Positions 34,190-45,676 of a stretch of DNA of 64,000 bases are shown here, piece by piece. Made by a program: the position numbers and the translations under genes. Position 1 is the stretch's first letter, and each line of letters starts with the position of its first letter. Source of the DNA: Hymenobacter gummosus (GTDB taxonomy: Bacteria > Bacteroidota > Bacteroidia > Cytophagales > Hymenobacteraceae); NCBI RefSeq assembly GCF_003970915.1, contig NZ_RXOF01000017.1:1-64000 (forward strand), in the 5' to 3' direction. A model generated the notes under the pieces. The model was not told the origin of the DNA and ran no database searches. It saw nothing but the letters and a program-made list of their open reading frames with translations.

Positions 34190-34225
34190 AAACGGGTGCT
34201 ACCTCGCACAAGGTAGCACCCGTTT
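34190..34225. terminator. terminator after icmF
   Basis: Stem AAACGGGTGCTACCT / AGGTAGCACCCGTTT with a six-base loop and A/T tracts on both sides, 27 nt beyond the icmF stop on the minus strand. Confidence 0.88.
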
Positions 34226-34252
34226 GCATTCAGCCAAAGCAGCCGCAGCAGC

Positions 34253-37200
34253 TTACATATTCCGCCGGTACTGGCCGCCTACTTCGAACAGGGCGTTGGT
34301 AATCTGGCCGAGGGAGCAGGACTTCACCGTTTCCATCAGCTCCTCGAAGAGGTTGCCGTTTTGCACGGCCACCTGCTGCAGGCGCTTCAGGGCGGCGTCG
34401 GCTGTGGAGTGGTTGCGGGCGTGCAGGCGCTGGAGCATACTGATCTGGTACTGCTTTTCCTCCTCGGTGGCGCGGATAACCTCGGCGGGCTGCACCGTGG
34501 GCGAGCCTTTGGAGGAGAGGAAGGTGTTCACGCCGATGATGGGCAGCTCGCCGGTGTGCTTCTGCATCTCGTAGTAGAGGCTTTCCTCCTGGATTTTGCC
34601 GCGCTGGTACATGGTTTCCATGGCGCCCAGCACGCCGCCGCGCTCGGTGATGCGGTCAAACTCCAGCATCACGGCTTCCTCCACCAGGTCGGTCATTTCC
34701 TCGATGATGAAGGAGCCCTGCAGCGGGTTTTCGTTTTTGGCCTCGCCCAGCTCCCGGTTGATGATGAGCTGAATGGCCATGGCCCGGCGCACCGATTCCT
34801 CGGTGGGCGTGGTAATGGCCTCGTCGTAGGCGTTGGTGTGCAGGGAGTTGCAGTTGTCGTAGATGGCGTACAGCGCCTGCAGCGTGGTGCGGATGTCGTT
34901 GAAGTCGATTTCCTGGGCGTGCAGGGAGCGGCCCGAGGTCTGGATGTGGTACTTCAGCATCTGCGAGCGGGCGTTGGCCCCGTACTTCAGCTTCATGGCC
35001 TTGGCCCAGATGCGGCGCGCCACGCGGCCCATCACGGCGTACTCGGGGTCCATGCCGTTGGAGAAGAAGAAGGAGAGGTTGGGCGCGAAGTCGTTCACGT
35101 CCATGCCCCGGCTCACGTAATATTCTACGAAGGTGAAGCCGTTCGAGAGCGTGAGGGCCAGCTGGGTGATGGGGTTGGCCCCGGCCTCGGCAATGTGGTA
35201 GCCCGAAATCGACACGGAGTAGAAGTTCCGCACCTTGTTGGTGATGAAGTACTGCTGCACGTCGCCCATGAGGCGCAGCGAAAACTCCGTGCTGAAGATG
35301 CAGGTGTTCTGGGCCTGGTCTTCCTTCAGGATGTCGGCCTGCACGGTGCCGCGCACCTGCGAGAGGGTGCGGGCCTTAATGGGCTGGTACACCTCGGCGG
35401 GCAGCACCTGGTCGCCGGTCACGCCCAGCAGCATGAGGCCCAGGCCGTCGTTGCCCTCGGGCAGCTGGCCCTGGTAGCGCGGGCGCTTCTGGCCCAGCTC
35501 CCGGTAGATGGCGTCGATGCGCTGGTTGACCTCCGCTTCCAGGCCGTGCTCCTTGATGTACAGCTCGCACTGCTGGTCGATGGCCGCGTTCATGAAGAAG
35601 GCGGCCAGCTGGGCGGCGGGGCCGTTGATGGTCATCGACACCGACGTGACCGGGTCGGCGAGGTTGAAGCCGGAGTAGAGCTTCTTGGCGTCGTCGAGGC
35701 AGCAGATGCTCACGCCGCTGTTGCCGATTTTGCCGTAGATGTCGGGGCGGTGGTCGGGGTCTTCGCCGTAGAGCGTGACGGAGTCAAACGCGGTGCTCAG
35801 GCGCTTGGCGGGCAGGCCGGCCGACACGTAGTGGAAGCGGCGGTTGGTGCGCTCCGGGCCGCCCTCGCCCGCAAACATGCGGGTGGGGTCTTCGCCCTCG
35901 CGCTTGAAGGGGAACACGCCGGCGGTGTAGGGAAACTCGCCGGGCACGTTTTCCTGCAGCATCCACTTCAGCAGGTCGCCCCAGGCTTCGTAGCGCGGGG
36001 TGGCCACCTTGGGCACTTGCAGGTGGGAGAGGGTTTCGGAGTGCGTCTTGATGCGGATTTCCTTGTCGCGCACCTTAAAGACGAACTCCGGGGCTTTGTA
36101 GGCGGCTACCTTTTGCGGCCAGGTTTCCAGGAGTTTCCAGTTTTGCCCGTCCAGCCGGAGTTTGATTTCCTCGAAGGTTTTCTCCAGGCCGGTTGCGAGC
36201 TGATCGGGCTGGAGTCCGTCGCGGCTGCTCCCCCCGGCTCCGTTTGCGGCGCCAAGGCTCCGGACGGCGTCAAGGCTTTGGCGGAGTCCGTAGAGCTGCT
36301 GAGCGGTTTCGGCTTGTTTATCGACCCACTGGTCATATTGGCGGATGGTTTCGGTGATTTCGGAGAGGTAACGCGTGCGGTGGGGCGGAATGATGTACAC
36401 CTTCTCGCTCTGCGCCTCCGTCGTTTCCAGGGTGGAGTGGAAGGGCGTACCGGTTTTCTGCTCGATGGTGCTGAGCACGGCCCGGTACAGGCGGTTCATG
36501 CCCGGGTCGTTGAACTGCGAGGCGATGGTGCCGTAGACGGGCAGCTCGTCCAGCGGCCGGTCCCAGAGCTGGTGGTTGCGCTGGTACTGCTTGCGTACGT
36601 CGCGCAGCGCGTCCTGGGCACCGCGCTTGTCGAATTTGTTCAGGGCAATGACGTCGGCGAAATCGAGCATGTCGATTTTCTCCAGCTGCGTGGCCGCCCC
36701 GTACTCGGGCGTCATCACATACAGGCTGGCGTCGGAGTGCTCGATGATTTCGGTATCGCTCTGCCCGATGCCGGAGGTTTCGAGGATGATCAGGTCGAAG
36801 TCGGCGGCGCGCACCACGTCCACCGCGTCCTGCACGTAGCGGCTCAGGGCGAGGTTGCTCTGGCGGGTGGCCAGGCTGCGCATGTACACGCGCGGGTTGT
36901 TGATGGCGTTCATCCGGATCCGGTCCCCGAGCAGGGCGCCGCCCGTCTTGCGCTTGCTCGGGTCGACCGAGATGATGGCAATGGTCTTGTCGGGGAAGTC
37001 GAGCAGGAAGCGGCGCACCAGCTCGTCCACCAGCGACGACTTGCCCGCGCCGCCGGTGCCGGTGATGCCTAATATGGGGGCTTGGGGGCTTGGGGTCTTG
37101 GGGGCTTGGGTTTCGTTCTGGCTGCCTTCCGACTTCTGGAAGTCGGCTACCAGCTGCGTCTTCACGCGCTCGAATTCTTCCGGGAAGTTTTCGGCGGCCG

Positions 37201-37717
37201 AGATGAGGCGGCCGAGCGAGCGGGCGTCCTTTTCCTTGACGTGGCTGGCTTCGCCGTTGAGGTTCTGGCCCGTGGGGAAGTCGGCTTTTTCCAGCAGGTC
37301 GTTGATCATGCCCTGCAGGCCCATGGCGCGGCCGTCGTCGGGGGAGTAGATGCGGGTGATGCCGTAGCCCTGCAGCTCCTCGATTTCGGCGGGCAGGATG
37401 ACGCCGCCGCCGCCGCCGAAGATTTTGATGTGCCCCGCGCCGCGCTCCTGCAGCAGGTCGTGCATGTACTTGAAGAACTCGTTGTGGCCGCCCTGGTAGG
37501 AGGTAATGGCAATGGCTTGGGCGTCTTCCTGGATGGCGCAGTCCACGATTTCCTGCACCGAGCGGTTGTGGCCGAGGTGAATGACCTCGGCCCCGCTGGC
37601 CTGGATGATGCGGCGCATGATGTTGATGGCCGCGTCGTGGCCGTCGAACAGCGCCGCCGCCGTGACGATGCGGACGTGGTTCTGGGGTTTATAGGGAGCT
37701 ACGGGAGCTGGGTGCAT
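34253..37717 (-). CDS. icmF: fused isobutyryl-CoA mutase (IcmF)
   Basis: 1154 aa, the full IcmF architecture: cobalamin-binding domain (about 14-140, DGHDAAI and GGGGGVILP), a MeaI-like GTPase chaperone (about 215-410, Walker [14 protein letters not shown]), and the methylmalonyl-CoA-mutase-type substrate domain (about 560-1154). Catalyses adenosylcobalamin-dependent interconversion of branched and linear acyl-CoAs such as isobutyryl- and butyryl-CoA. Two oddities: a Gln/Pro linker at about 200-213 encoded by a G-rich tract on the + strand, and a Ser/Gly-rich patch at about 475-505 bounded by 9-nt direct repeats 72 nt apart, possibly an in-frame insertion. Confidence 0.95.
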   Translation of the reverse strand: MHPAPVAPYKPQNHVRIVTAAALFDGHDAAINIMRRIIQASGAEVIHLGHNRSVQEIVDCAIQEDAQAIAITSYQGGHNEFFKYMHDLLQERGAGHIKIFGGGGGVILPAEIEELQGYGITRIYSPDDGRAMGLQGMINDLLEKADFPTGQNLNGEASHVKEKDARSLGRLISAAENFPEEFERVKTQLVADFQKSEGSQNETQAPKTPSPQAPILGITGTGGAGKSSLVDELVRRFLLDFPDKTIAIISVDPSKRKTGGALLGDRIRMNAINNPRVYMRSLATRQSNLALSRYVQDAVDVVRAADFDLIILETSGIGQSDTEIIEHSDASLYVMTPEYGAATQLEKIDMLDFADVIALNKFDKRGAQDALRDVRKQYQRNHQLWDRPLDELPVYGTIASQFNDPGMNRLYRAVLSTIEQKTGTPFHSTLETTEAQSEKVYIIPPHRTRYLSEITETIRQYDQWVDKQAETAQQLYGLRQSLDAVRSLGAANGAGGSSRDGLQPDQLATGLEKTFEEIKLRLDGQNWKLLETWPQKVAAYKAPEFVFKVRDKEIRIKTHSETLSHLQVPKVATPRYEAWGDLLKWMLQENVPGEFPYTAGVFPFKREGEDPTRMFAGEGGPERTNRRFHYVSAGLPAKRLSTAFDSVTLYGEDPDHRPDIYGKIGNSGVSICCLDDAKKLYSGFNLADPVTSVSMTINGPAAQLAAFFMNAAIDQQCELYIKEHGLEAEVNQRIDAIYRELGQKRPRYQGQLPEGNDGLGLMLLGVTGDQVLPAEVYQPIKARTLSQVRGTVQADILKEDQAQNTCIFSTEFSLRLMGDVQQYFITNKVRNFYSVSISGYHIAEAGANPITQLALTLSNGFTFVEYYVSRGMDVNDFAPNLSFFFSNGMDPEYAVMGRVARRIWAKAMKLKYGANARSQMLKYHIQTSGRSLHAQEIDFNDIRTTLQALYAIYDNCNSLHTNAYDEAITTPTEESVRRAMAIQLIINRELGEAKNENPLQGSFIIEEMTDLVEEAVMLEFDRITERGGVLGAMETMYQRGKIQEESLYYEMQKHTGELPIIGVNTFLSSKGSPTVQPAEVIRATEEEKQYQISMLQRLHARNHSTADAALKRLQQVAVQNGNLFEELMETVKSCSLGQITNALFEVGGQYRRNM

Positions 37718-37839
37718 GGTAGAATCCGGACGAGTGGGAAATGGGCGGCTAAAGTACGAAAAACGGGCGGCGGCGGCTTACAAGTGTTAGGCGCTTGCAA
37801 TAGCATTCTTTATCATTGCGAAACTCAACACGTAGCTTT

Positions 37840-38346
37840 ATGTCAGCTGACGGAATAACTTCTGTAATCATTGAGTGGAAAGGTCCTTACACCCTGGAGC
37901 AGGTCAAGGAACTTGGAGTAGGCAACGGGATATATTTATTGACTGGTCAAAAGAAGCGTAGCCGTTCTTATCGTGACCAGTTGCAATACTGCGGAATAAC
38001 TGAGCGGGGATTTTACGACCGATTGTGCCGTAACCACCCAAAGCGAGAGATGATTCGACCCGACTCACTTGGAATATGGCTAGGGCAGGTATTGCATCCA
38101 ATCAGCGCCGATAGGAGCTATCTGGAGCACATAGAGCACTGCCTCGTTTCGTTTTGGGCAGTTCATATGAACGAGAAAAAGCGTGCAACCAATCCTAAAA
38201 AGCCGATTTGTCTTGTGTCGCGCTGGATGCGGCCAAATGATAAACCATATATCCGGTTTCCCGAGCCTATTCAGCCACTGGAAGACGTATTGTGGTGGGA
38301 TACCAAGCATTGGCGTGTTGGAGATTTAAAGGTTGTAGCGAACTAA
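37840..38346 (+). CDS. GIY-YIG-like hypothetical protein
   Basis: 168 aa from MSADGITS. VGNGIYLLTG followed 17 residues later by LQYCGITERGFYDRLCRNH resembles the GIY...YxG core with a following helix of GIY-YIG nucleases; a later Glu-rich helix (YLEHIEHCLVSFW) could give the metal ligand. The core Tyr-Ile-Gly reads Tyr-Cys-Gly. Lower GC than neighbours, so probably acquired. Stand-alone; no methylase or transposase near. The nuclease call is tentative. Confidence 0.6.
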   Translation: MSADGITSVIIEWKGPYTLEQVKELGVGNGIYLLTGQKKRSRSYRDQLQYCGITERGFYDRLCRNHPKREMIRPDSLGIWLGQVLHPISADRSYLEHIEHCLVSFWAVHMNEKKRATNPKKPICLVSRWMRPNDKPYIRFPEPIQPLEDVLWWDTKHWRVGDLKVVAN

Positions 38347-38387
38347 CGGTAGGACTTAAGAGAACTGCGGCTGCAAGCCGGGACTTG

Positions 38388-38990
38388 TCACCGCAGCTCC
38401 GCCAGCCGCAGCCGGAAGCCGGGCAGCACCGCTTCGCCGGACAGCTCGTGGTCGAAGCCCTGCACGGTTTCGGGCTCGGGCTGGCCGGGACGGTAGATAT
38501 AGGCGGTTTCGGTATCTGGGTCGAGCAGCCAGGCCAGCTGGGCGCCGTTGCGCAGCCAGTCGTGCATTTTGGCTTGCAGGTCTTTCAGCACGTCCGTTTT
38601 CGACTTCAGTTCTACTACGAACTCCGGGCACACGGGCGCGAACTTGTCCTGCTGCGCGGGCGTAAGGGCGTTCCATTTGGCGGCCGATACCCAGGAGGCA
38701 TCGGGCGAGAGGATGGATGTATCCGGTAACGTGAAGCCAGTGTTGGAATCGAATATCTCGCCAAGCTCAGCGTGTTGGCTAAACCAAGCGTAGAGCTGCC
38801 CGTTCAGGCGGGCGTTGCGTTTGCCGGAGCGGCTGCCGGTGGGTGACATGAGCAGGATTTCGTGGTGGGCGGTGCGCTCGATGCGCAAGTCGGGGTGCTG
38901 CTGACAGAAGTCGAAGAACTCGTCGTCGGTCATGCGGCCCAGGTAGGAGCCGCCCAGCAGAATGCCACCGTTTTCCAGGGAAGTACGCAT
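38388..38990 (-). CDS. Uma2 family (DUF820) PD-(D/E)XK protein
   Basis: 200 aa from MRTSLENGG. The fold core is visible: DTSILSPDASWVS (Asp), CPEFVVELKSKTD (Glu-x-Lys) and LAWLLDPDTETAYIYRP, all typical of Uma2/DUF820 restriction-endonuclease-like proteins. They are abundant in cyanobacteria and in some Bacteroidota as single genes, with unknown target. It closes the accessory stretch on this side of icmF. Confidence 0.88.
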   Translation of the reverse strand: MRTSLENGGILLGGSYLGRMTDDEFFDFCQQHPDLRIERTAHHEILLMSPTGSRSGKRNARLNGQLYAWFSQHAELGEIFDSNTGFTLPDTSILSPDASWVSAAKWNALTPAQQDKFAPVCPEFVVELKSKTDVLKDLQAKMHDWLRNGAQLAWLLDPDTETAYIYRPGQPEPETVQGFDHELSGEAVLPGFRLRLAELR

Positions 38991-39056
38991 AGCTACAAGT
39001 ACGCGAAAGTTGCGCGAGAAGTGCCGGTTGGGGCTGGCCGAAAGCAGCACGGCCGC

Positions 39057-39911
39057 CTACTCCGTCAGTAGGGAAAAGTACAGGCTGGGCTGCAGGGGGT
39101 GGATGGTCCACAGGGCCTGGCTGTTTTCGCGCTCCACCATGATTTGCTTGGCCTCCCGCTTCACGGGGATGCTGAAGTATTTGTTTTCGGGCCGGGTTTT
39201 CTCGCTCTGCAGCCACTGCACGGTGGCCACCACCGGCTGGGCCGGCAGGCTGATGGCGTAGGGCCGCAAATCCACCGTCACCCAGCCTTTCTGCCAGCGC
39301 ACCACCGTCAGCTGCACGTCCTGGCTGAGCAGCGGGCGGCCCGGGCGGCCGTTTTCCCAGGCGTAGAGGTTGAGGCGGAAGCGCAGGTTGTCGTAGGTGT
39401 TGTCGAAGAAGAACACGTGGAACTCTTCCAGCAGGGCAGGGGCCGCGGGCGTGAGCACGGCGCCCAATTCCCAGCCCCACTCCGTATCGACGACTTCCTG
39501 GCCCGAGGAGCCGGCCATCCAGCGCAAGTCCCCTTTTTCCTTGCTGCGGCCCAGGGTGGCCGGGTGCACCGGCCGGTGCGCGATGTTGACGTTCTGCAGG
39601 GTCTGCTCCTGGGGCGTGAGCCGGAACACGCGCTGCCCGGCGGCCAGCGCGGCCGGCGGCACCACTTCCCGCCCGAAGCCCACGCTGGTGACGATGAGCG
39701 TGTCGATGAGGGCGGGCAGGCGCAGCACGTAGCGGCCCTGCTCGTCGGCCACGGTGCCCAGGCCGCGGCGCGGCACGCCCAGGGTGGCAAAGGGCACGGG
39801 CTGCCCGGTGCGGGCGTTCAGCACCTGGCCTTCCAGGGGCGGGGGCGTTTGGGCGGCCCCAAGCAGCGGGAGCGTGCTAAGGGCGAAGCTGGCCAGGAAC
39901 CGAAAAAGCAT
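39057..39911 (-). CDS. carboxypeptidase-regulatory-like domain protein, paralogue B
   Basis: 284 aa with a signal peptide (cut after LGAAQ). Residues 25-115 are a CarboxypepD_reg-like beta domain (GQVLNARTGQPVPFATLGV, VADEQGRYVLRLP, SVGFGRE) and the rest a mixed beta domain with FRLNLYAWENGRPGRPLL and WVTVDLRPYAI. The same layout is found in the adjacent gene at 39962, so they are tandem duplicates. Likely surface proteins; the conserved pattern resembles the N-terminal part of TonB-dependent receptors without the barrel. Confidence 0.8.
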   Translation of the reverse strand: MLFRFLASFALSTLPLLGAAQTPPPLEGQVLNARTGQPVPFATLGVPRRGLGTVADEQGRYVLRLPALIDTLIVTSVGFGREVVPPAALAAGQRVFRLTPQEQTLQNVNIAHRPVHPATLGRSKEKGDLRWMAGSSGQEVVDTEWGWELGAVLTPAAPALLEEFHVFFFDNTYDNLRFRLNLYAWENGRPGRPLLSQDVQLTVVRWQKGWVTVDLRPYAISLPAQPVVATVQWLQSEKTRPENKYFSIPVKREAKQIMVERENSQALWTIHPLQPSLYFSLLTE

Positions 39912-39961
39912 GGCAGAAGCAGAGCAAGCCGGAACCGGTAAGTGCCGGGTGGACCGCGAAG

Positions 39962-40828
39962 TTACTGGTATTGCTGCACGGCCAGGTACATGCTCACGTT
40001 GACCGGCAGCAGCCGCCACGGCGCCTCGCTCTTGTCGCGCAGGGCCACGCGGTGCCCCAACGACGGGTAGGCGCCCGGGCCACCGAGGGCTTCGGTGGCG
40101 CTGGGCAGCTTCTGGCCCTGCAGCCACTGGATACCGGCGGCCACGGTCTGGCCCTTGGGCAGGTGAATGTTGTAGCTGCTCAGGTCCAGCGTGGCCCAGC
40201 CGGTTTGCTGCGGCGGCACGGTAAACTGAATGTCCCGGGTGAGCAGCTGGCGAGTGGGCAGGCCGTTTTCCACGGCGTAAAGCGTGAAGCGCAGCCGCAC
40301 CGGCCCGAAGCCATTCTGCTCCAGGTACAGGTGAAACGCGTCGAGGTAGCAGCTGTGGCGCACGGGCAGCACGGTGGCAATTTCCCAGCCCCGCTCGTCG
40401 GTGGCTACCGGGGTGGTGTCGCGCAGCTTGGTGGTCCAGTGCGCCACGCCGCCGGTTTCGCGGCGGCCCAGCACGGCGGGGGTGAGGCGGCCGTGGCGCA
40501 CGGGCACCTCGGCCAGGGCCTGGGCAACGGGCGTCAGCGGCCAAGTGGTTTCGGCCTGCACCTGCGCTACCGTCAGCCGCCGGGCGCGGTAGCCGATGCA
40601 GGAAATAATAACCGAGTCGGTGGGGAGCAGGGTGGCGGGCGTGGCGAAGGCGAAGCGGCCGGTTTCGTCGGCGGTGCTGCCCAGCGGCTGGCCCTGCACC
40701 CCCACGGTGGCGAAAGGCACGGGCTGCTGGGTGCCGGCCACCGTCACGCGGCCGCTGAGCTGCTGGGCAGTGGTCAGCAAAGCCGGCAGCAGGGCGGCGG
40801 ATAGCAGCAGGAAGCGGGGCAGGAGCAC
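39962..40828 (-). CDS. carboxypeptidase-regulatory-like domain protein, paralogue A
   Basis: About 288 aa. The GTG at 40828 gives a signal (LLPRFLLLSAALLPALL, cut after TTAQ); ATG at 40897 is possible but adds unlikely residues. Domain order matches the next gene: GRVTVAGTQQPVPFATVGVQ, STADETGRFAF, CIGYRARRLTV, then RLRFTLYAVENGLPTRQLL and WATLDLSSYNIHLP. The two genes are 50 bp apart on the same strand, a tandem duplication with one transcript. Confidence 0.8.
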   Translation of the reverse strand: MLLPRFLLLSAALLPALLTTAQQLSGRVTVAGTQQPVPFATVGVQGQPLGSTADETGRFAFATPATLLPTDSVIISCIGYRARRLTVAQVQAETTWPLTPVAQALAEVPVRHGRLTPAVLGRRETGGVAHWTTKLRDTTPVATDERGWEIATVLPVRHSCYLDAFHLYLEQNGFGPVRLRFTLYAVENGLPTRQLLTRDIQFTVPPQQTGWATLDLSSYNIHLPKGQTVAAGIQWLQGQKLPSATEALGGPGAYPSLGHRVALRDKSEAPWRLLPVNVSMYLAVQQYQ

Positions 40829-40934
40829 GGGGCAGAATTGGTGGTAACTGCCTGGTAGATGCCCAAAAGGACCCGCGTGGTTGCGCGCGGACCGCATAAA
40901 GTCCCGGTTGGACCTGGACCTTACCCAAAACTCA

Positions 40935-40968
40935 AAAGCCCTTCCGACCAACTGGTCGGAAGGGCTTT
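40935..40968. terminator. terminator-like palindrome
   Basis: AAAGCCCTTCCGACCA / TGGTCGGAAGGGCTTT with a minimal loop, between divergent genes at 40828 and 41081; no transcript reads into it from inside the window unless the small + strand gene has an upstream partner, so it may be a relic or attenuator. Confidence 0.6.
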
Positions 40969-41080
40969 GTTGCGTGGTTACCCACCTGAGTTACTCCTTT
41001 TCAGGCCGTTTCAGCCGCCCCGAAAATGCGTTTGTTTCACCTGCGATAATCTGAGTGAACAATTGGGTTAGTTTAGGAGC

Positions 41081-41284
41081 ATGAAGCTTTACATCGCGCT
41101 GGCCATCTTGTTCATGCCCCTCTTCGTGATGCTCTATGCCGTAATCACGGCCCCTCCCGAGGAGGGGGGGCCGAAGAGGACCTACACGGTCTGGTCGGTG
41201 TTGGCCGGGCTCTTCGCGCTCGTGTTTGAGGTGTTTTCCAGCGCTTTTGCCAGGCGCCGGAACAAGTACAAAAACTGGGAGTAA
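41081..41284 (+). CDS. small protein with two membrane helices
   Basis: 67 aa: MKLYIALAILFMPLFVMLYAV forms helix one, a Pro/Glu loop (PPEEGGPKR) follows, then helix two (VWSVLAGLFALVFEVF) and a basic tail RRRNKYKNWE, giving a hairpin with the tail in the cytoplasm. Coding evidence is moderate: good start and topology, terminator downstream. No family recognised. Confidence 0.55.
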   Translation: MKLYIALAILFMPLFVMLYAVITAPPEEGGPKRTYTVWSVLAGLFALVFEVFSSAFARRRNKYKNWE

Positions 41285-41353
41285 GGCGGGAGTACAATAA
41301 TTCGATGGTGTCCCCGGCATCAGTCGATACCCTCATGCCCATCACCTACGAAA

Positions 41354-41385
41354 AAGCCGCCCCGGTCAAGTGACCAGGGCGGCTT
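41354..41385. terminator. terminator hairpin between convergent genes
   Basis: AAGCCGCCC / GGGCGGCTT stem with inner GGTCA/TGACC pairing and an A5 run on the left side, so best suited to the minus-strand gene at 41456. Confidence 0.75.
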
Positions 41386-41455
41386 GGCGTTTGGGGTAAG
41401 GACAAGGCAGGGCCGGGGCTCCTGGTGTTGCGGAGGCCGCGGGCCGGGGCGAAAT

Positions 41456-41809
41456 TTACTTGGCGGCCTGCTTTTCCAGCAACTGCTCCAGCTCGTCGGC
41501 GGCCCGCTCGATATCGTGGTAGCCCTGCTGGGCGGCGCGCTCCTTGGCGGCCAGCAGCCCGTCGCGGTGCACGGTCTTGAAGTCGCCGAAGGGAAATTTG
41601 TAGCGGCCCTTGGTATCCTCGCCCAGCGTAGTGTCCTCGCCCAGGTGCCACTGGGCGTACTCCTCGATTTCGTGCCGGTCGAGAAACTTGTTTTCGGCGG
41701 CCGTGTCGGGGTTGTGCTCCCGCCAGTGGCCGGCGTCGTTCTTGAATTTGCCGGCCTGAATCAGCTGCTTCGCGAAGCGCACGGCGGCGGGGTTGAGTTT
41801 GACGGACAT
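41456..41809 (-). CDS. conserved hypothetical protein
   Basis: 117 aa, MSVKLNPAAVRFAKQLI. Soluble, with GHWREHNPDTAAENKFL, EYAQWHLGED and KFPFGDFKTVHRDGLLAAK, a pattern I recognise from widely conserved small hypothetical proteins in both Proteobacteria and Bacteroidota. Helical C-terminus. Function unknown. Divergent from the AraC regulator gene, 134 bp apart. Confidence 0.8.
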   Translation of the reverse strand: MSVKLNPAAVRFAKQLIQAGKFKNDAGHWREHNPDTAAENKFLDRHEIEEYAQWHLGEDTTLGEDTKGRYKFPFGDFKTVHRDGLLAAKERAAQQGYHDIERAADELEQLLEKQAAK

Positions 41810-41943
41810 GGGCGGGAGGCGTTAAGTATCAGCAGTAGCCTACGCAGCCGGCCCGCAAGCGTTGGCCCGCCGCTCCGCCCGGGGCCGTACGAATCACGAC
41901 CAGCCGCCGCCCTGCGTGACCCGCCGAAGCCGTATTTTGCGTC

Positions 41944-42744
41944 ATGCAGCACTTGCCCCGGGTTTTGATTGATGCGGTGCCCACGGCCACCTTTCAGCGG
42001 CAGGAGCCGGCCGAGGAGCTGCGGCCCTACGTGGCGTTTTTCTGGCAAAGCCAGCCGGCGGCCGAGCTGCGCAGCTTCGTGCTGCCCAACGCCCAGGGCG
42101 TGCTCAGCTTCAACCTGGGCCGGCAGCCCTGGTACTCCGACGCGCCCCCGCACCCGCGCCGCGTCTTTGCCCGCAGCCAGGTGTTCGGCCACCTCACGCG
42201 CCCCTGCTGCTGTTGCTACCCGGCCGGCACCGAGCTGTTCGGCGTCACCCTGCAGCCCGGGGCGCTGGCCCTGCTGCTGGGCGTGCCGGCCCCCGCGCTG
42301 GCCGATCTGGCCGCCGACCTGACCGCGCTGCTGCCCCTGGCGTCGCTGGAAGCGGAGCTGCGGCGGGAGCCCGCCTTTGCCGGGCGCGTGGCGCTGCTGC
42401 AGGCCTGGCTGCGGGCGCAGTTCCGGGGCGCCCCCGTCGATTACCGCTACCAGCTGGTGCAGGCCGCCGCCGCGCGCTTCGGCCGGCCCGGGGCAGGGCA
42501 GTACGTCGTTGAGCAGGCCGCCGCGCAGGTAAGCGTCACGCCCAAGTCCCTGACGCGGTACTTCCAGCAGGTAGTGGGACTGGGGCCCAAGCGCTGTGCC
42601 CAGCTGGCCCGCTTCAAGCTCGCCCTGGCCGCCTACCGGCAGTACGGCAGCGCCTGGGACTACGAAGCGGCCGGGTACGCCGATTTTGCGCACTTCGCCC
42701 GCAGCAGCCACCGCCTGCTGGGCCGCGGGCTGGCCGGGCTGTAG
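41944..42744 (+). CDS. AraC family transcriptional regulator
   Basis: 266 aa. The N-terminal part is of the DUF6597 sensor type (PYVAFFWQSQPAAELRSFVLPNA, VFGHLTRPC..., FGVTLQPGALALLLG). The C-terminal helix-turn-helix pair is at about 165-262 (AAQVSVTPKSLTRYFQQVVGLGPK; FARSSHRLLG). Cys run CCCC at about 89-92 is unusual. It probably regulates its divergent neighbour at 41456 or the nucleotidyltransferase gene 61 bp downstream. Confidence 0.88.
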   Translation: MQHLPRVLIDAVPTATFQRQEPAEELRPYVAFFWQSQPAAELRSFVLPNAQGVLSFNLGRQPWYSDAPPHPRRVFARSQVFGHLTRPCCCCYPAGTELFGVTLQPGALALLLGVPAPALADLAADLTALLPLASLEAELRREPAFAGRVALLQAWLRAQFRGAPVDYRYQLVQAAAARFGRPGAGQYVVEQAAAQVSVTPKSLTRYFQQVVGLGPKRCAQLARFKLALAAYRQYGSAWDYEAAGYADFAHFARSSHRLLGRGLAGL

Positions 42745-42805
42745 GATTGTCCGTTTTGTCCACCGCCGGGAAGCGCGGCGGGTGGCACCTTTGCGGCCGT
42801 TACCA

Positions 42806-43670
42806 ATGCCTGCGCCCATGATTCCCGCCGCCCACCAGCAGTTTGTTCACCACGCCGTAGCCGTGCTAAGCCGCACGCCCGGCATCGTCGGTGTGGCCAT
42901 CGGGGGCTCCTGGCAGGAGCAGGCCCTCGACGAGTTTTCGGACCTGGATCTGGTGCTGGTGCTCGACCCGGCCGCCGCGCCGCGGCTGCTGGCCGAGCGC
43001 CCCGCCGTGGCCGCTTCCCTGGGCCGGCTGCTAGAGTGCTTCACCGGGGAACACGTGGGGGAGCCCCGCCTGCTGATCTGCCTCTACGACGAGCCCCTGC
43101 TGCACGTGGATCTGAAGTTCGTCGCCCTGCCCGACCGACCTGGCCCGGCGAGTGGAGGACCCGGAGGTGCTCTGGGAGCAGGACGGCCTCGTCAGCGCGG
43201 TGCTGCGGGCCACGCCGGCCCGCTTCCCGGAGCCCGAGCGGCAGTGGATTGAAGACCGGTTCTGGATCTGGGTGCACTACGCGGCCACCAAGCTGGGGCG
43301 GGGCGAGCTGCTGGAAGTGGTGTCGTTCCTGGATTTTCTGCGCAGCACGGTACTGGGGCCGCTGCTGGCGCGCCGACAGGGGCGGCCGGCCCGGGGCGTG
43401 CGCAAGCTGGAACAGCTGCTGCCGCCCGCCGAGCTGGCCGCCCTGCGCGCCACGGTGGCGCCCGCCGAGCCGGCGGCGTGTGCGGCGGCGCTGCGCCAGG
43501 CCATTGCCATGTACCGCAGCTTGCGGGCGGCAGCGCCGGCCCCGGGGTTCGTGGCGAAGACCCTGGTAGAAACCCGCGCCACGGCCTACCTGGAGGCCGT
43601 TATAGCCGCGGCCGTTCGCCCGGACTCGCCGCTTCCGGCCGGCACTGATAATCCGGCGCGGCAGGCGTAA
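42806..43670 (+). pseudogene. nucleotidyltransferase-domain protein broken by a 4-bp duplication
   Basis: The N-terminal part (MPAPMIPAAHQQFVHHAV, IGGSWQEQALDEFSDLDLVLVL with Gly-Ser and Asp-x-Asp) and the C-terminal part (EDPEVLWEQDGLVSAVLRATP to PARQA) are in different frames. The switch is at 43131-43138, where CCGA is repeated; removing one copy restores VALPDLARRVEDPEV and one protein of about 287 aa. The enzyme belongs to the aminoglycoside-nucleotidyltransferase-like group. Whether the break is real or an assembly error cannot be told. Confidence 0.85.
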
Positions 43671-43675
43671 CGCCG

Positions 43676-45523
<1,848 letters not shown>

Positions 45524-45676
45524 GCGAGAAATACCGACGTATATGAATCGTCCCTGCTCTACGCACGGCGCCGGCAAACTGCCGGGGTGCCGGGCAGAAT
45601 CACCCCAAAAACGCGGCGGCCGGCCCCTCCGCTGAAGAACCGGCCGCCGCTGCGGATGGGTATGTTGCCGGCGGGC

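Noticed and set aside
34361-37072. 903-codon open frame on the plus strand opposite icmF
   Set aside because: Antisense shadow of icmF with repetitive Val/His/Gly composition.
39057-40928. 623-codon minus-strand frame joining the two carboxypeptidase-domain genes
   Set aside because: Upstream of 39911 it is out-of-frame reading of the neighbour; both paralogues have their own signal peptides.
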